Source of the DNA: HGM10766 sp900757295
Lineage (GTDB): Bacteria > Bacillota_I > Bacilli_A > RF39 > UBA660
Assembly (NCBI GenBank): GCA_025992315.1
Contig: DAJPHG010000001.1
Span: forward strand, 806,001-870,000
Reading direction: 5' to 3'
DNA length: 64,000 nt
Of this stretch, positions 1-8,637 are shown in pieces (position 1 is the stretch's first letter; every line of letters starts with the position of its first letter). Below the pieces are notes generated by a model that saw nothing but the letters and a program-made list of their open reading frames with translations, was not told the origin of the DNA and did no database searches. The translations under genes were made by a program, and so were the position numbers.

Positions 1-1
1 G

Positions 2-523
2 GAAACAAAAGTTAAAGAATTAAATAAAAAAATAGTTTTTCAGCCTGAATATTATGGTGAAACTGTTGATCATCCATTTGCTAAATTACAAGATAGAAAA
101 TGGCTTACTTTGGGAGGAGAAGAGGAAGCTGTAAATAAAGCAATTGAAGTTTATCAAACTGTTTATAATTCTAATATTCAAATTATTCAAGTGAAATCAA
201 GAGAAGCAGAGCTTGCTAAATATATGGAAAATTCTTTTTTGGCAACTAAAGTAACATTTTGTAATGAATTTTATGATATAGCAGAGAAATTAGATATTAA
301 TTATAATAAGGTAAGAGAAGCTTTTGCAATAGATCCGCGTATTGGTTATTCGCATACATTCGTTTATAAAAATAATAGAGGATATAAAGGATCATGTTTG
401 CCAAAGGATATTTCTTCGATAAGATATCAAGCTAAGCAAAATAATATTGATACAACTTTGTTAAATGCTGTAGTAAATAAGAATAAAACTTATGAGGAAA
501 TAAATGAAAAACATTATAAATGA
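2..523 (+). CDS. UDP-glucose/GDP-mannose 6-dehydrogenase family, C-terminal part (5' end outside window)
   Basis: The frame is open from base 2, so this is the last 173 residues of a longer enzyme (full length is usually about 390-440). The motif GSCLPKD carries the catalytic cysteine of nucleotide-sugar dehydrogenases, and the preceding helical stretch with AELAKYMEN matches the family's central dimerisation domain. These enzymes oxidise a UDP- or GDP-sugar to the uronic acid with NAD+. Next to an exporter and glycosyltransferases, it probably supplies an acidic sugar for the surface polysaccharide. A TTG at 110 could be mistaken for a start, but coding similarity continues upstream of it. 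It overlaps the next gene by 20 bases, which suggests one operon. The exact substrate cannot be told from this fragment. Confidence 0.9.
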   Translation, partial: ETKVKELNKKIVFQPEYYGETVDHPFAKLQDRKWLTLGGEEEAVNKAIEVYQTVYNSNIQIIQVKSREAELAKYMENSFLATKVTFCNEFYDIAEKLDINYNKVREAFAIDPRIGYSHTFVYKNNRGYKGSCLPKDISSIRYQAKQNNIDTTLLNAVVNKNKTYEEINEKHYK

Positions 524-1289
524 TTTTAAGATTTATAAAAATTATATTTTTTACAGTACAAAAAGTAAACTAAAAAGTGAGGTATCAAACTCATATTTAA
601 ATGCTTTATGGTGGATTTTAAATCCTTTAATATATATGTTAATTTATATATTTATAGTTGAAATTGTTTTTAAAAGAAATGAAATAAACTTTCCTGTATT
701 TGTTTTTATAGGACTTACTATCTGGAATTATTGTAGTAGATTTTTAAATAGCAGTGTTAAGACTATTATTGATAATAAGACTATTCTTAATAAAACTTAC
801 TTACCTAAATATATATTATTAATTATTAAATCTTTTACTTTAATATTTCAAATGATTATTTCAATTATTTTAGTGTTTATTTTAATGAGTATTTTTAAAA
901 TTCATTTAACTATTACAAGTTTTTTATTTCCTCTTATATTGATAGTAATGTATCTGTTTACTTTTGGGATAGGTTTAATATTTATGCATATAGGTGTTTA
1001 TATAAGCGATTTTAAAAATATAATAGAATTATTATTAAAATTTATATTTTATTTTTCAGGAATATTTTATTCAGTAGAAAAAGCTTTACCTAATATATTA
1101 TCTAAATTAATTTTATATTGTAATCCTTTTGCTTTTTTTATAGATTCATCAAGAAAAGTATTAATGTATAATAAAATACCTAATTTGTATGTACTTGCTA
1201 TTTATTTGTTTAGCTCGATTGTAATTGTCTTAATTGGTCTGAAAATAGTTAGTAAAAATGAAAATAAGTATGTTAAGGTGATTATATGA
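504..1289 (+). CDS. ABC-2 type polysaccharide/teichoic acid export permease (TagG/RfbA-like)
   Basis: This is a 261-residue membrane protein with about six hydrophobic segments (roughly residues 35-57, 62-81, 103-131, 140-167, 174-193 and 228-250), the layout of the O-antigen/teichoic acid ABC exporter permeases. The N-terminal SNSYLNALWWILNPL is typical of that family. It pairs with the ATPase encoded directly downstream, whose ATG overlaps this stop by four bases. Together they should flip an undecaprenyl-linked glycan across the membrane. Its place between a sugar dehydrogenase and glycosyltransferases supports export of the glycan made by this locus. Confidence 0.9.
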   Translation: MKNIINDFKIYKNYIFYSTKSKLKSEVSNSYLNALWWILNPLIYMLIYIFIVEIVFKRNEINFPVFVFIGLTIWNYCSRFLNSSVKTIIDNKTILNKTYLPKYILLIIKSFTLIFQMIISIILVFILMSIFKIHLTITSFLFPLILIVMYLFTFGIGLIFMHIGVYISDFKNIIELLLKFIFYFSGIFYSVEKALPNILSKLILYCNPFAFFIDSSRKVLMYNKIPNLYVLAIYLFSSIVIVLIGLKIVSKNENKYVKVII

Positions 1290-2008
1290 TAGCACTGGAA
1301 GTCAATAATGTAGTTGTAGATTATTATTCAATAAAAAGAAGACAATTAAAAGAAATATTTAAATTAAACAAAAAAGAAAAATTTAGGGCTCTTGACAATA
1401 TATCTTTTAAAGTGAATAAAGGTGAAGTTCTAGGTATAATTGGTCAAAATGGTAGTGGTAAATCTACTTTATTAAAAACAATTGCTAATATTTTTGAACC
1501 AGACTCAGGATCAATAAATTCTTTTGGTAATAAGGTTGGATTATTGTCGTTAGGAGCTGGATTTGACAATAATTTAAGCGGTTATGAAAATATATTTTTA
1601 TCAGGTATGTTATTAGGTTATAACAAAAAATATATTAAATCTATTATAAATGAAATAATTGAATTTAGTGAGTTGAAGGAATTTATTTATAAACCTGTGG
1701 GGACATATTCTTCGGGTATGTATTCAAAACTTTCTTTTGCAATAGCAGCATTTTTAGAAAAAGATATTATTTTAATTGATGAAGTTCTAAGCGTAGGAGA
1801 TATTCATTTTAAAGAAAAAAGCTCAAATAAAATAAAAGAGCTAATTAGTGATAAAGAAAAAACTGTGATTATAGTTTCTCATAGTATTTCAACAGTAAAA
1901 GATTTATGTGATAGAATAATATGGTTAGACGAAGGTAAGATTATGGAACAAGGAGAGCCAAAACAAATTTTAAAAGAATATAAAGAATTTATGAAAGCAA
2001 TAAAATAG
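1286..2008 (+). CDS. ABC transporter ATPase for polysaccharide/teichoic acid export (TagH/RfbB-like)
   Basis: This 240-residue ATPase has Walker A GQNGSGKS at 53-60, the signature region YSSGMYSKLS at 141-150 and Walker B IILIDE at 161-166. The long gap between the N-terminal strand and Walker A, and the YSSGM form of the signature, are typical of O-antigen and teichoic acid exporters. It ends soon after the nucleotide-binding domain and lacks the extra C-terminal domain of Bacillus TagH, so it resembles minimal exporters. It is translationally coupled to the permease before it (ATGA overlap) and should drive export of the glycan. Confidence 0.92.
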   Translation: MIALEVNNVVVDYYSIKRRQLKEIFKLNKKEKFRALDNISFKVNKGEVLGIIGQNGSGKSTLLKTIANIFEPDSGSINSFGNKVGLLSLGAGFDNNLSGYENIFLSGMLLGYNKKYIKSIINEIIEFSELKEFIYKPVGTYSSGMYSKLSFAIAAFLEKDIILIDEVLSVGDIHFKEKSSNKIKELISDKEKTVIIVSHSISTVKDLCDRIIWLDEGKIMEQGEPKQILKEYKEFMKAIK

Positions 2009-2025
2009 TAATTGAGGAATTTATT

Positions 2026-2916
2026 ATGGATCATTTAGACAAATTAGAAGCACAAGCAATATATATATTTCGAGAAGTCGTTGAAGAGATAGAAAATCCG
2101 GTATTATTATATTCTATTGGAAAAGATAGTAGTGTATTGTTACACATTGCTAAAAAAGCGTTTTATCCGGAAAAAATCCCATTTCCATTATTGCATATTG
2201 ATACAACTTGGAAATTTAAAGAAATGATAGAATTTCGTGATAAAATTGCAAAAGATAATGATATCGATTTAATAGTTTATACAAATAAATATGGTGTAGA
2301 TAATAATATAAATCCTTTTGAACATGGCTCTTTATATACAGATATAATGAAAACTCAAGCTTTGAAACAAGCTTTAACTAAGTATAAATTTAAAGCAGCA
2401 TTTGGTGGGGCAAGAAGAGATGAAGAAAAATCACGAGCAAAGGAAAGAATTCTTTCTTTTCGTAATCAAAATCAAAATTGGGATCCTAAAAAGCAAAGAG
2501 TAGAAATAAATAAGTTATACAATACAAGATTAAAAGCAAATGAAAGCGTTAGAGTTTTTCCTTTATCAAATTGGACAGAAAAGGATATTTGGGATTATAT
2601 AAAAAGAGAGAATATAGAAGTCGTTCCCCTTTATTTTTCTAAGAGAAGGCCAGTAGTAAAAAGAGGAGATAATTTGATTATGGTTGATGATGAGCGTTTC
2701 AAATTAAAGCCACATGAAAAAATCGTTTATGAGAATGTAAGATTTAGAACTTTAGGCTGTTATCCTTTAACTGGCGCTATAAAATCAACTGCTAAAACTA
2801 TAGATGATGTTGTTTTAGAAACCCACAATATAAAATACAGTGAAAGAACAACACGTGTAATTGATCATGAGGAAAATACTAGTATGGAAAAACGTAAAAC
2901 GGAGGGATACTTTTAA
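2026..2916 (+). CDS. cysD: Sulfate adenylyltransferase subunit 2 (ATP sulfurylase small subunit)
   Basis: This 296-residue protein carries the PP-loop ATP-binding motif SIGKDS at 30-35 and the conserved GGARRDEEKSRAKER segment of CysD. It forms adenylyl sulfate (APS) from ATP and sulfate together with the GTPase subunit encoded next, whose ATG overlaps this stop by one base. No APS or PAPS reductase or sulfite reductase lies nearby. A sulfotransferase follows cysNC. The context therefore points to sulfate activation for sulfation of the surface glycan, not cysteine synthesis. Length and motifs are normal for the family. Confidence 0.95.
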   Translation: MDHLDKLEAQAIYIFREVVEEIENPVLLYSIGKDSSVLLHIAKKAFYPEKIPFPLLHIDTTWKFKEMIEFRDKIAKDNDIDLIVYTNKYGVDNNINPFEHGSLYTDIMKTQALKQALTKYKFKAAFGGARRDEEKSRAKERILSFRNQNQNWDPKKQRVEINKLYNTRLKANESVRVFPLSNWTEKDIWDYIKRENIEVVPLYFSKRRPVVKRGDNLIMVDDERFKLKPHEKIVYENVRFRTLGCYPLTGAIKSTAKTIDDVVLETHNIKYSERTTRVIDHEENTSMEKRKTEGYF

Positions 2917-4709
2917 TGACTGATTTAGTAAAGTTTTTAGTTTGTGGAAATGTTGATGATGGTAAATCTACATTAATTGGTCATTTACTTTATAATAATA
3001 ATTCTTTGTATTTAGATCAAAAAGAAAAGTTATTAGAGCAGAAAGATATTGATTATTCTTTATTATTAGATGGCTTGTCTTCTGAAATGGAACAAAAGAT
3101 AACTATTGATGTTGCTTATCGATATTTTAGTACAGATAAAAAGAATTTTATTGTTTTAGATACACCAGGACATGAAGAATATACAAAAAATATGGCTGTT
3201 GCTGCTGCTCAAGTAGACACGGCACTTATTTTAATTGATGTTACTAAGAGCTTAACGACTCAAACTAAAAGACATATTAATGTATGTAATATGTTTGGAA
3301 TAAAAAATTATATATTTGCAATTAATAAAATGGATCTAGTTAATTATAGTGAAAAAGATTTTACAATTGTAAAAAATAACTTAGAAGAATATTTATCTTA
3401 TCTAAATATATCTAAATTTTCAATTATACCTACATCAGGTTATTGTGGAGATAATTTAAATAATAAAAGCCAAAATTTATTATGGTACAATGGTCCTTGT
3501 TTATTAGATATTTTAAATAATATTAAGGAAGAAGAAAAAGAAAGCGACAGTTCTTTTATGATTGTTCAAAGAGTATGTCGCCCAAATATTGATTTTAGAG
3601 GGTATCAAGGTGAAATAAATAGTGGAAATTTAAAGGTTGGAGATTTAATTACAGTTCTGCCTAGTAACGAAACAGCATGTATAAAAAATATAACTGCTCC
3701 AATAAAAAAAGTTGAAACTGCTGCTAAAGGAATGCCTGTAACAATAGAGCTTGATAAACAAATTGATGTTTCTAGAGGAAATGTTATTTGTAAAAATACT
3801 GATTTTAATATTAATTCAATGTTTAATGCTAATATATTATGGATGGATGATGAAGATTTAAATATTAATGGTAATTATATTATTAAAATTGGTTGTGTGG
3901 TGACAAAAATAAAAATAAGTAAAGTAAATTATAAAATAAATTTAGATGATAATAGTAAATCTATAGTTGAAAAAATAACCAAAAATGATTTAATCAATTG
4001 CGATATTATTACAAGTAAAGATATTATTTTTGATAAATTCAACTGTACAAAAGATTTGGGTGAGTTTATCATAATAAATGAACTTTCAAATCAAACATCT
4101 GCTTGTGGTATAATTTTAGAAAATTTAAATCAAAACTATCTTTTTTATCAAAATATTGATATTACAAAAGAAATGAGATCTAATATGAAAAATCAAGTTC
4201 CTAAAACAATTTGGTTTACAGGATTATCTTGTAGTGGTAAATCTACATTGGCTAACGCTTTAGAAAGATATTTAACTTCTTTAGGTAAACATACTATGTT
4301 GTTAGATGGAGATAATATAAGATTAGGAATTAATAAAGATTTATCATTTAGTATAGAAGATCGTAATGAAAACTTAAGGAGAGTAGCAAATATCGCTAAA
4401 TTATTTAATGATGCAGGAATTATTTGTATAACTAGTTTTATTACGCCTTTAAAAAGTCAAAGAAAAATGATAAAAGATATAATTGGCGATGATTATATAG
4501 AAGTATATGTAAATACAGATATTAAAACATGTGCTAAAAGAGATAAAAAAGGTCTTTATCAAAAAGCCTTTAATAAAGAAATAAGTGATTTTACAGGAGT
4601 AGATAGTCCTTATGAAATACCTAGTAATCCTGATATTATTATCAATAACAATGATGATTTAGATGATGCAATAAAAGAATTGATTAAAAATATAGAAATA
4701 AGTGAGTAA
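2916..4709 (+). CDS. cysNC: Bifunctional sulfate adenylyltransferase GTPase subunit / APS kinase (CysNC, NodQ-like)
   Basis: The 597-residue fusion begins with an EF-Tu-like GTPase: G1 GNVDDGKST at 11-19, G3 DTPGHEEY at 82-89 and G4 NKMD at 137-140, then beta-barrel domains to about residue 420. The C-terminal domain is an APS kinase with Walker A GLSCSGKS at 436-443. The GTPase drives APS synthesis with CysD, and the kinase makes PAPS, the sulfate donor. At the segment that usually reads ISPF in APS kinases the sequence is ITPL, so the usual phospho-serine position is a threonine. The fusion resembles rhizobial NodQ, where the product feeds a sulfotransferase, and a sulfotransferase follows here. 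Confidence 0.94.
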   Translation: MTDLVKFLVCGNVDDGKSTLIGHLLYNNNSLYLDQKEKLLEQKDIDYSLLLDGLSSEMEQKITIDVAYRYFSTDKKNFIVLDTPGHEEYTKNMAVAAAQVDTALILIDVTKSLTTQTKRHINVCNMFGIKNYIFAINKMDLVNYSEKDFTIVKNNLEEYLSYLNISKFSIIPTSGYCGDNLNNKSQNLLWYNGPCLLDILNNIKEEEKESDSSFMIVQRVCRPNIDFRGYQGEINSGNLKVGDLITVLPSNETACIKNITAPIKKVETAAKGMPVTIELDKQIDVSRGNVICKNTDFNINSMFNANILWMDDEDLNINGNYIIKIGCVVTKIKISKVNYKINLDDNSKSIVEKITKNDLINCDIITSKDIIFDKFNCTKDLGEFIIINELSNQTSACGIILENLNQNYLFYQNIDITKEMRSNMKNQVPKTIWFTGLSCSGKSTLANALERYLTSLGKHTMLLDGDNIRLGINKDLSFSIEDRNENLRRVANIAKLFNDAGIICITSFITPLKSQRKMIKDIIGDDYIEVYVNTDIKTCAKRDKKGLYQKAFNKEISDFTGVDSPYEIPSNPDIIINNNDDLDDAIKELIKNIEISE

Positions 4710-4710
4710 A

Positions 4711-5610
4711 ATGAATAAAAGTTTTAAAGTAGATTTTTTATGTGTTGGATTTAATAAATGTGGTACTACTACATTAGAAACTTTAATGAAATCAAATTCT
4801 GATATAACTTTACCCAAAAATAAAAAGGAAACTCTATTTTTTGATTGGTATAAAAATATCGAAAATCCTTTAAAAGTGTTACAAGAAAAGTATTATCCAG
4901 ATTATCTAAATAACAAATGTATAGGTAGTATAGAGCCGTCTTATATATCTAAAGCAAAAGAAGTTTATGAGTATTTTGGTAAAGATGTTAAATTAATATT
5001 TATGTTAAGAAATCCTATTAAAGCAACTAATTCAATGTTTAGAATGCGTTTAAGAAGAGTACCAAATAAATATTATGTTAATCTTTACAAGAAATATAAT
5101 AATTTGGATGATATGTTTAATGATTTTATAGAAAATCAGATAAAAACAAAAAAATGTAAAGATTTTTTCTATGATGATACAATAAATGAATATTTAAAAT
5201 ATTTTAAAAAAGAACAAATGAAATTTATTGTCATGGAAGATTTTTTTAAAAATCCTAATAAATATATGAAAGAAATATCTAAATTTTTAAATATCAAAAA
5301 TATAAAATATACAGATAAAGATATACATGTTTCTAATAAGGGGGATAAAATATCTAAAAATTATCTTTGCGCATATATCAATAATAAAACTATGAATTAT
5401 CAAAGAAGACAAAGATGTAAAAAAGGAAATAATGAAAATAATTATGCTAGGAATATAATTAATAAAATATATAAATATACTTTAAAGTCTTGCGATTATA
5501 AAATGAATGATACTCATGAAAAAATATTAAATGAAGTATATAAAAAAAGTATAACTAATACTTCAAAACTAATTGGAATAGATTTATCTAACTCCTGGAA
5601 TTTAAAGTAA
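4711..5610 (+). CDS. PAPS-dependent sulfotransferase
   Basis: This 299-residue protein has the 5'-phosphosulfate loop near its start (GFNKCGTTTLETLM) and the 3'-phosphate-binding stretch MLRNPIKATNSMF, with the conserved R and S. This is the signature pair of the carbohydrate/heparan-type sulfotransferase family. It should move sulfate from PAPS to a hydroxyl or amino group of a sugar. I chose the ATG at 4711, one base after the cysNC stop; an in-frame GTG at 4702 is possible but lies inside cysNC and has no better ribosome site. The acceptor is presumably the glycan of this locus. That is inferred from context only. Confidence 0.88.
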   Translation: MNKSFKVDFLCVGFNKCGTTTLETLMKSNSDITLPKNKKETLFFDWYKNIENPLKVLQEKYYPDYLNNKCIGSIEPSYISKAKEVYEYFGKDVKLIFMLRNPIKATNSMFRMRLRRVPNKYYVNLYKKYNNLDDMFNDFIENQIKTKKCKDFFYDDTINEYLKYFKKEQMKFIVMEDFFKNPNKYMKEISKFLNIKNIKYTDKDIHVSNKGDKISKNYLCAYINNKTMNYQRRQRCKKGNNENNYARNIINKIYKYTLKSCDYKMNDTHEKILNEVYKKSITNTSKLIGIDLSNSWNLK

Positions 5611-5624
5611 AAGGAGAAGTTATA

Positions 5625-6644
5625 ATGAAAAATATATTATTATATACTATGACTTTAAATTATGGTGGTGCTGAAAAAAATATTTGTGCTTTAGCAAATT
5701 ACTTAAGTGAGTTTTATAATGTTATTTTAGTTAGTAATATAAAATCAAAAAAAGCTTTTAAATTAAAGTCTAATATTAAAGTTTATCAGTTTGATAATTT
5801 TGATTCTGGGTATAAAAAATTAAAAGCAAAGATATCTAAAAAAAGAACTAAACAATTAAAAAGTATTATACTTAATGAGCAAGTTAATACTGTAATTGCT
5901 TTTTTGCCAGAGCCAAGTATTAGAGCTTTACAATTAAAAAAAGAACTAAACATTAAAGTAATTGTTAGCGTGCGAAATAATCCTAAATATGAATTCAAAT
6001 ATTGTAAGTTTATGAGAAATTATTATTATAAAATGGCTGATAAAATAGTCGTACAGGATGAAACATATAAAAAGTTTTTACCATGCAATGAAAAATGTAT
6101 AGTTGTGCCTAATTTTTTAGAAAAAATAAATATTAGCCCTAATTTAAAAAAGGAAAATTATATTATTAATGTTGGAAGACTTGAAAAGAATAAGAATCAA
6201 AAACTATTAATTAAAGCTTATTCTTTAATATCAACTGACTTGAAACTTTATATATATGGTGAAGGGTCATTAAAAAATAAATTATTAAAATTAATAAAAA
6301 AATTAAATTTAGAAGGTAAAGTAATTATTAAACCATATGATAGTAATATATATGAAAAAATAGCTAAAGCTAAATTATTTGTTTTGTCTTCGTTGTATGA
6401 AGGAATGCCTAATGTAGTTTTAGAATCATTAGCTCTAAAGACTAAAGTAGTGTCAACTAATAATAGTCCAATGATAGCAAATTTATTGCCAAAAGAATTC
6501 GTTAGTCAATTTAATCCATATAATTTAGCTAAATGTATTGAAACTGCTTTAAAAAGTGACAAAATAATTCAATTTAATTATAATAATGATGATTCAAAAA
6601 TTATGTGGAAGAAGATAGTAGAAGATGATAACGATGATGAATAA
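5625..6644 (+). CDS. Glycosyltransferase, GT4 family (GT-B fold)
   Basis: This 339-residue protein opens with the N-terminal GT-B loop TLNYGGAEKNI. Its C-terminal half has the donor-site pattern typical of GT4: NVGRLEKNKNQKLLI, then LFVLSSLYEGMPNVVLESLA with the conserved E-x7-E-like acidic pair. It is predicted to be cytoplasmic and to add a sugar to the growing lipid-linked chain. A clear ribosome site (AAGGAG) precedes the ATG. Its end overlaps the next gene by 20 bases. Donor and acceptor cannot be deduced. Confidence 0.88.
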   Translation: MKNILLYTMTLNYGGAEKNICALANYLSEFYNVILVSNIKSKKAFKLKSNIKVYQFDNFDSGYKKLKAKISKKRTKQLKSIILNEQVNTVIAFLPEPSIRALQLKKELNIKVIVSVRNNPKYEFKYCKFMRNYYYKMADKIVVQDETYKKFLPCNEKCIVVPNFLEKINISPNLKKENYIINVGRLEKNKNQKLLIKAYSLISTDLKLYIYGEGSLKNKLLKLIKKLNLEGKVIIKPYDSNIYEKIAKAKLFVLSSLYEGMPNVVLESLALKTKVVSTNNSPMIANLLPKEFVSQFNPYNLAKCIETALKSDKIIQFNYNNDDSKIMWKKIVEDDNDDE

Positions 6645-7941
6645 GAAATATATTATAGCTTTAGAAGAATTTAATAAAAAATATCAAGATTTATATAATC
6701 ATAAAGCTTTAAGAAAATATCGCAGAAATCAAAGAATAAAAGAAATGATTATACATGGCGAAATAAAAAATTTATTTTTAAAAGCTTTTAAAAAATGCAA
6801 AAATAATAAAACAGAATTTTTAAAGCCTATTAAATATAATAATAAAATGGGTAAAAATGTAGTTTATACGTGTATTTTAAATAATTATGACAGTTTATAT
6901 GATCCATTAATTGAAAGTGAAAATACTGATTATATAGTATTTAGTGATAATCCTAATATTGCAATTAATTCTAAATATTGGACTTTCAAACCAATTCCTA
7001 AAGCTATCTTAGAAAAATATAATAATAATCCTACACTGGTTAATAGATATTTAAAAATGCACCCTTATGAAGTATTTAAGGATTATGATTATTCTTTATA
7101 TATAGATGGAACTATTGAGGTGGTTTCTGATATAAATGATTGTTTTAATTATATAAATAAAAAAACTGGTTTAGCTATGCATGATCATCGTAGTAGAAAT
7201 GATGTTTATCAAGAAGCACAAGCATGTATAAAACAAAAAATTGGTAATAAAGAAAAAATAATTGAACTAATGAATAAATATCAATTAGATGGATTTAAAG
7301 AAAATTACGGATTATTAGAAGCTACAGTTATAGCAAGTGATTTAAATAATCCTAAGTCAGTAGAATTGCTTGATTTATGGTATAAAGATTTTATAGAAAG
7401 TAAGTGTTTTAGAGATCAATTGGTATTACCATATATCTTGTATAAAAATAATTTAAAAATTAATGATGTTGGTATAATGGCACCTAATTTGAGTGTGAAT
7501 TATAAATTTATTAGGCATATTCATATAAAAAGATATAATAACTGGTTTAGCAAAATAAAAGTTAGAATTATTAATTTTGGCTTTAAATATAAGTGTGAAA
7601 TATGTCATTCTCATTTAAATAAATATCTTAATAATGAGATATGTCCAGTTTGTAAAACTACTAAAGAAGAAAGAGAAGTATATAAATATTTAGAAAATAA
7701 AACTTTAAAAAATATATTAATTGTAAATGCAGATTTTAAAGTAACAACTTATAAGTTAAAGAAAAAAGGTGTTAGTGTAATTTGTATTAGTGATGATAAA
7801 ATATCTAATTCTCAAAAATATGATTGTTTAATTTACAAAATAGAAAATAACAATCTAAAAAAATTGAATAAATTATTTGATGAAAAAAACTATAATATTA
7901 TTAAATTAGATGATAAAATATTTGTTATAGAGAAAAAATAA
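6625..7941 (+). CDS. DUF616-type glycosyltransferase-like protein with a C-terminal zinc-ribbon extension
   Basis: Residues about 70-300 match the DUF616 (TOD1/MUCI70-like) pattern: YTCILNNYDSLYDP near the start of the domain, then DYIVFSDN, NRYLKMHPYEVF and SLYIDGTIEV with a DxD-like acidic site. A separate C-terminal part follows, with two CxxC pairs (CEIC and CPVC) about 20 residues apart, and an alpha/beta segment of about 100 residues ending in KIFVIEKK. The same double-CxxC idea recurs in the methyltransferase at 11.1 kb. The start is uncertain: ATGs at 6625, 6634 and 6637 are in frame. Its likely role is in glycan assembly; the function of the tail is unknown. Confidence 0.72.
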   Translation: MITMMNKKYIIALEEFNKKYQDLYNHKALRKYRRNQRIKEMIIHGEIKNLFLKAFKKCKNNKTEFLKPIKYNNKMGKNVVYTCILNNYDSLYDPLIESENTDYIVFSDNPNIAINSKYWTFKPIPKAILEKYNNNPTLVNRYLKMHPYEVFKDYDYSLYIDGTIEVVSDINDCFNYINKKTGLAMHDHRSRNDVYQEAQACIKQKIGNKEKIIELMNKYQLDGFKENYGLLEATVIASDLNNPKSVELLDLWYKDFIESKCFRDQLVLPYILYKNNLKINDVGIMAPNLSVNYKFIRHIHIKRYNNWFSKIKVRIINFGFKYKCEICHSHLNKYLNNEICPVCKTTKEEREVYKYLENKTLKNILIVNADFKVTTYKLKKKGVSVICISDDKISNSQKYDCLIYKIENNNLKKLNKLFDEKNYNIIKLDDKIFVIEKK

Positions 7942-7953
7942 AGAGGTGTTTAG

Positions 7954-8637
7954 ATGGATCTTACAATATTATTGCCTTGTTTAAATGAAGAAGAAACCTT
8001 AGATGAAACCATAAAAGAAATTAAAAGAGAATTAAAAAAAATTGATATAAAATCTGAAATTTTAGTTGTTGATAATGGAAGTTGTGATAATTCTATTAAA
8101 ATTGCTAAAGAAAATGAGGTTAGAATTGTAAGAGAAAATTTAAAAGGCTATGGAAGTGCTTTATTAACTGGAATAAAAAATTCTCAAGGAAAATATATAA
8201 TTTTTGGCGATTGTGATCGAAGTTATCATTTTGAAAATATAGAAGAATATTTAAGCAGTTTAGAACAAGGGTATGACATAGTTATTGGATCTCGTTATAA
8301 AGGAGTAATGGAAAAGGATTCCATGCCATTTTCACATAAATATTTAGGTACTCCAATTATTACTTTCTTAGGAAGAAAATTATATAAAGTATCTGTTAGT
8401 GATTTTAATTCAGGATTAAGAGGGGTAAATAAAGAAAAAATATTAAGTATAAATTTAAATTGTATGGGAATGGAATTTGCTAGTGAAATGTTAATAAAAG
8501 GTGCAAAATGCAATTTGAAAATTAAAGAAATTCCAATAAATTTTTATAAAGATAAAAGAGGTAGAAAACCTCATTTAAGAGCATTTAGAGATGGAATGAG
8601 ACATCTAAAAATATTATTAAAGGAATTAAGAAAATGA
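7954..8637 (+). CDS. Glycosyltransferase, GT2 family (dolichyl-phosphate mannosyltransferase-like)
   Basis: This 227-residue GT-A protein begins TILLPCLNEEETL. It has the nucleotide-binding VVDNGSCDNS and the metal-site region GDCDRSYHF, where DxD-like residues sit, followed by SDFNSGLRG. It lacks the C-terminal membrane helices of longer DPM/GtrB proteins, so it is probably a soluble polyprenyl-phosphate sugar synthase or a direct glycosyltransferase. The next gene, a large membrane protein, starts four bases before this stop. That suggests a GtrB-like donor synthase working with a membrane glycosyltransferase that uses the lipid-linked sugar; this is an inference. Confidence 0.85.
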   Translation: MDLTILLPCLNEEETLDETIKEIKRELKKIDIKSEILVVDNGSCDNSIKIAKENEVRIVRENLKGYGSALLTGIKNSQGKYIIFGDCDRSYHFENIEEYLSSLEQGYDIVIGSRYKGVMEKDSMPFSHKYLGTPIITFLGRKLYKVSVSDFNSGLRGVNKEKILSINLNCMGMEFASEMLIKGAKCNLKIKEIPINFYKDKRGRKPHLRAFRDGMRHLKILLKELRK

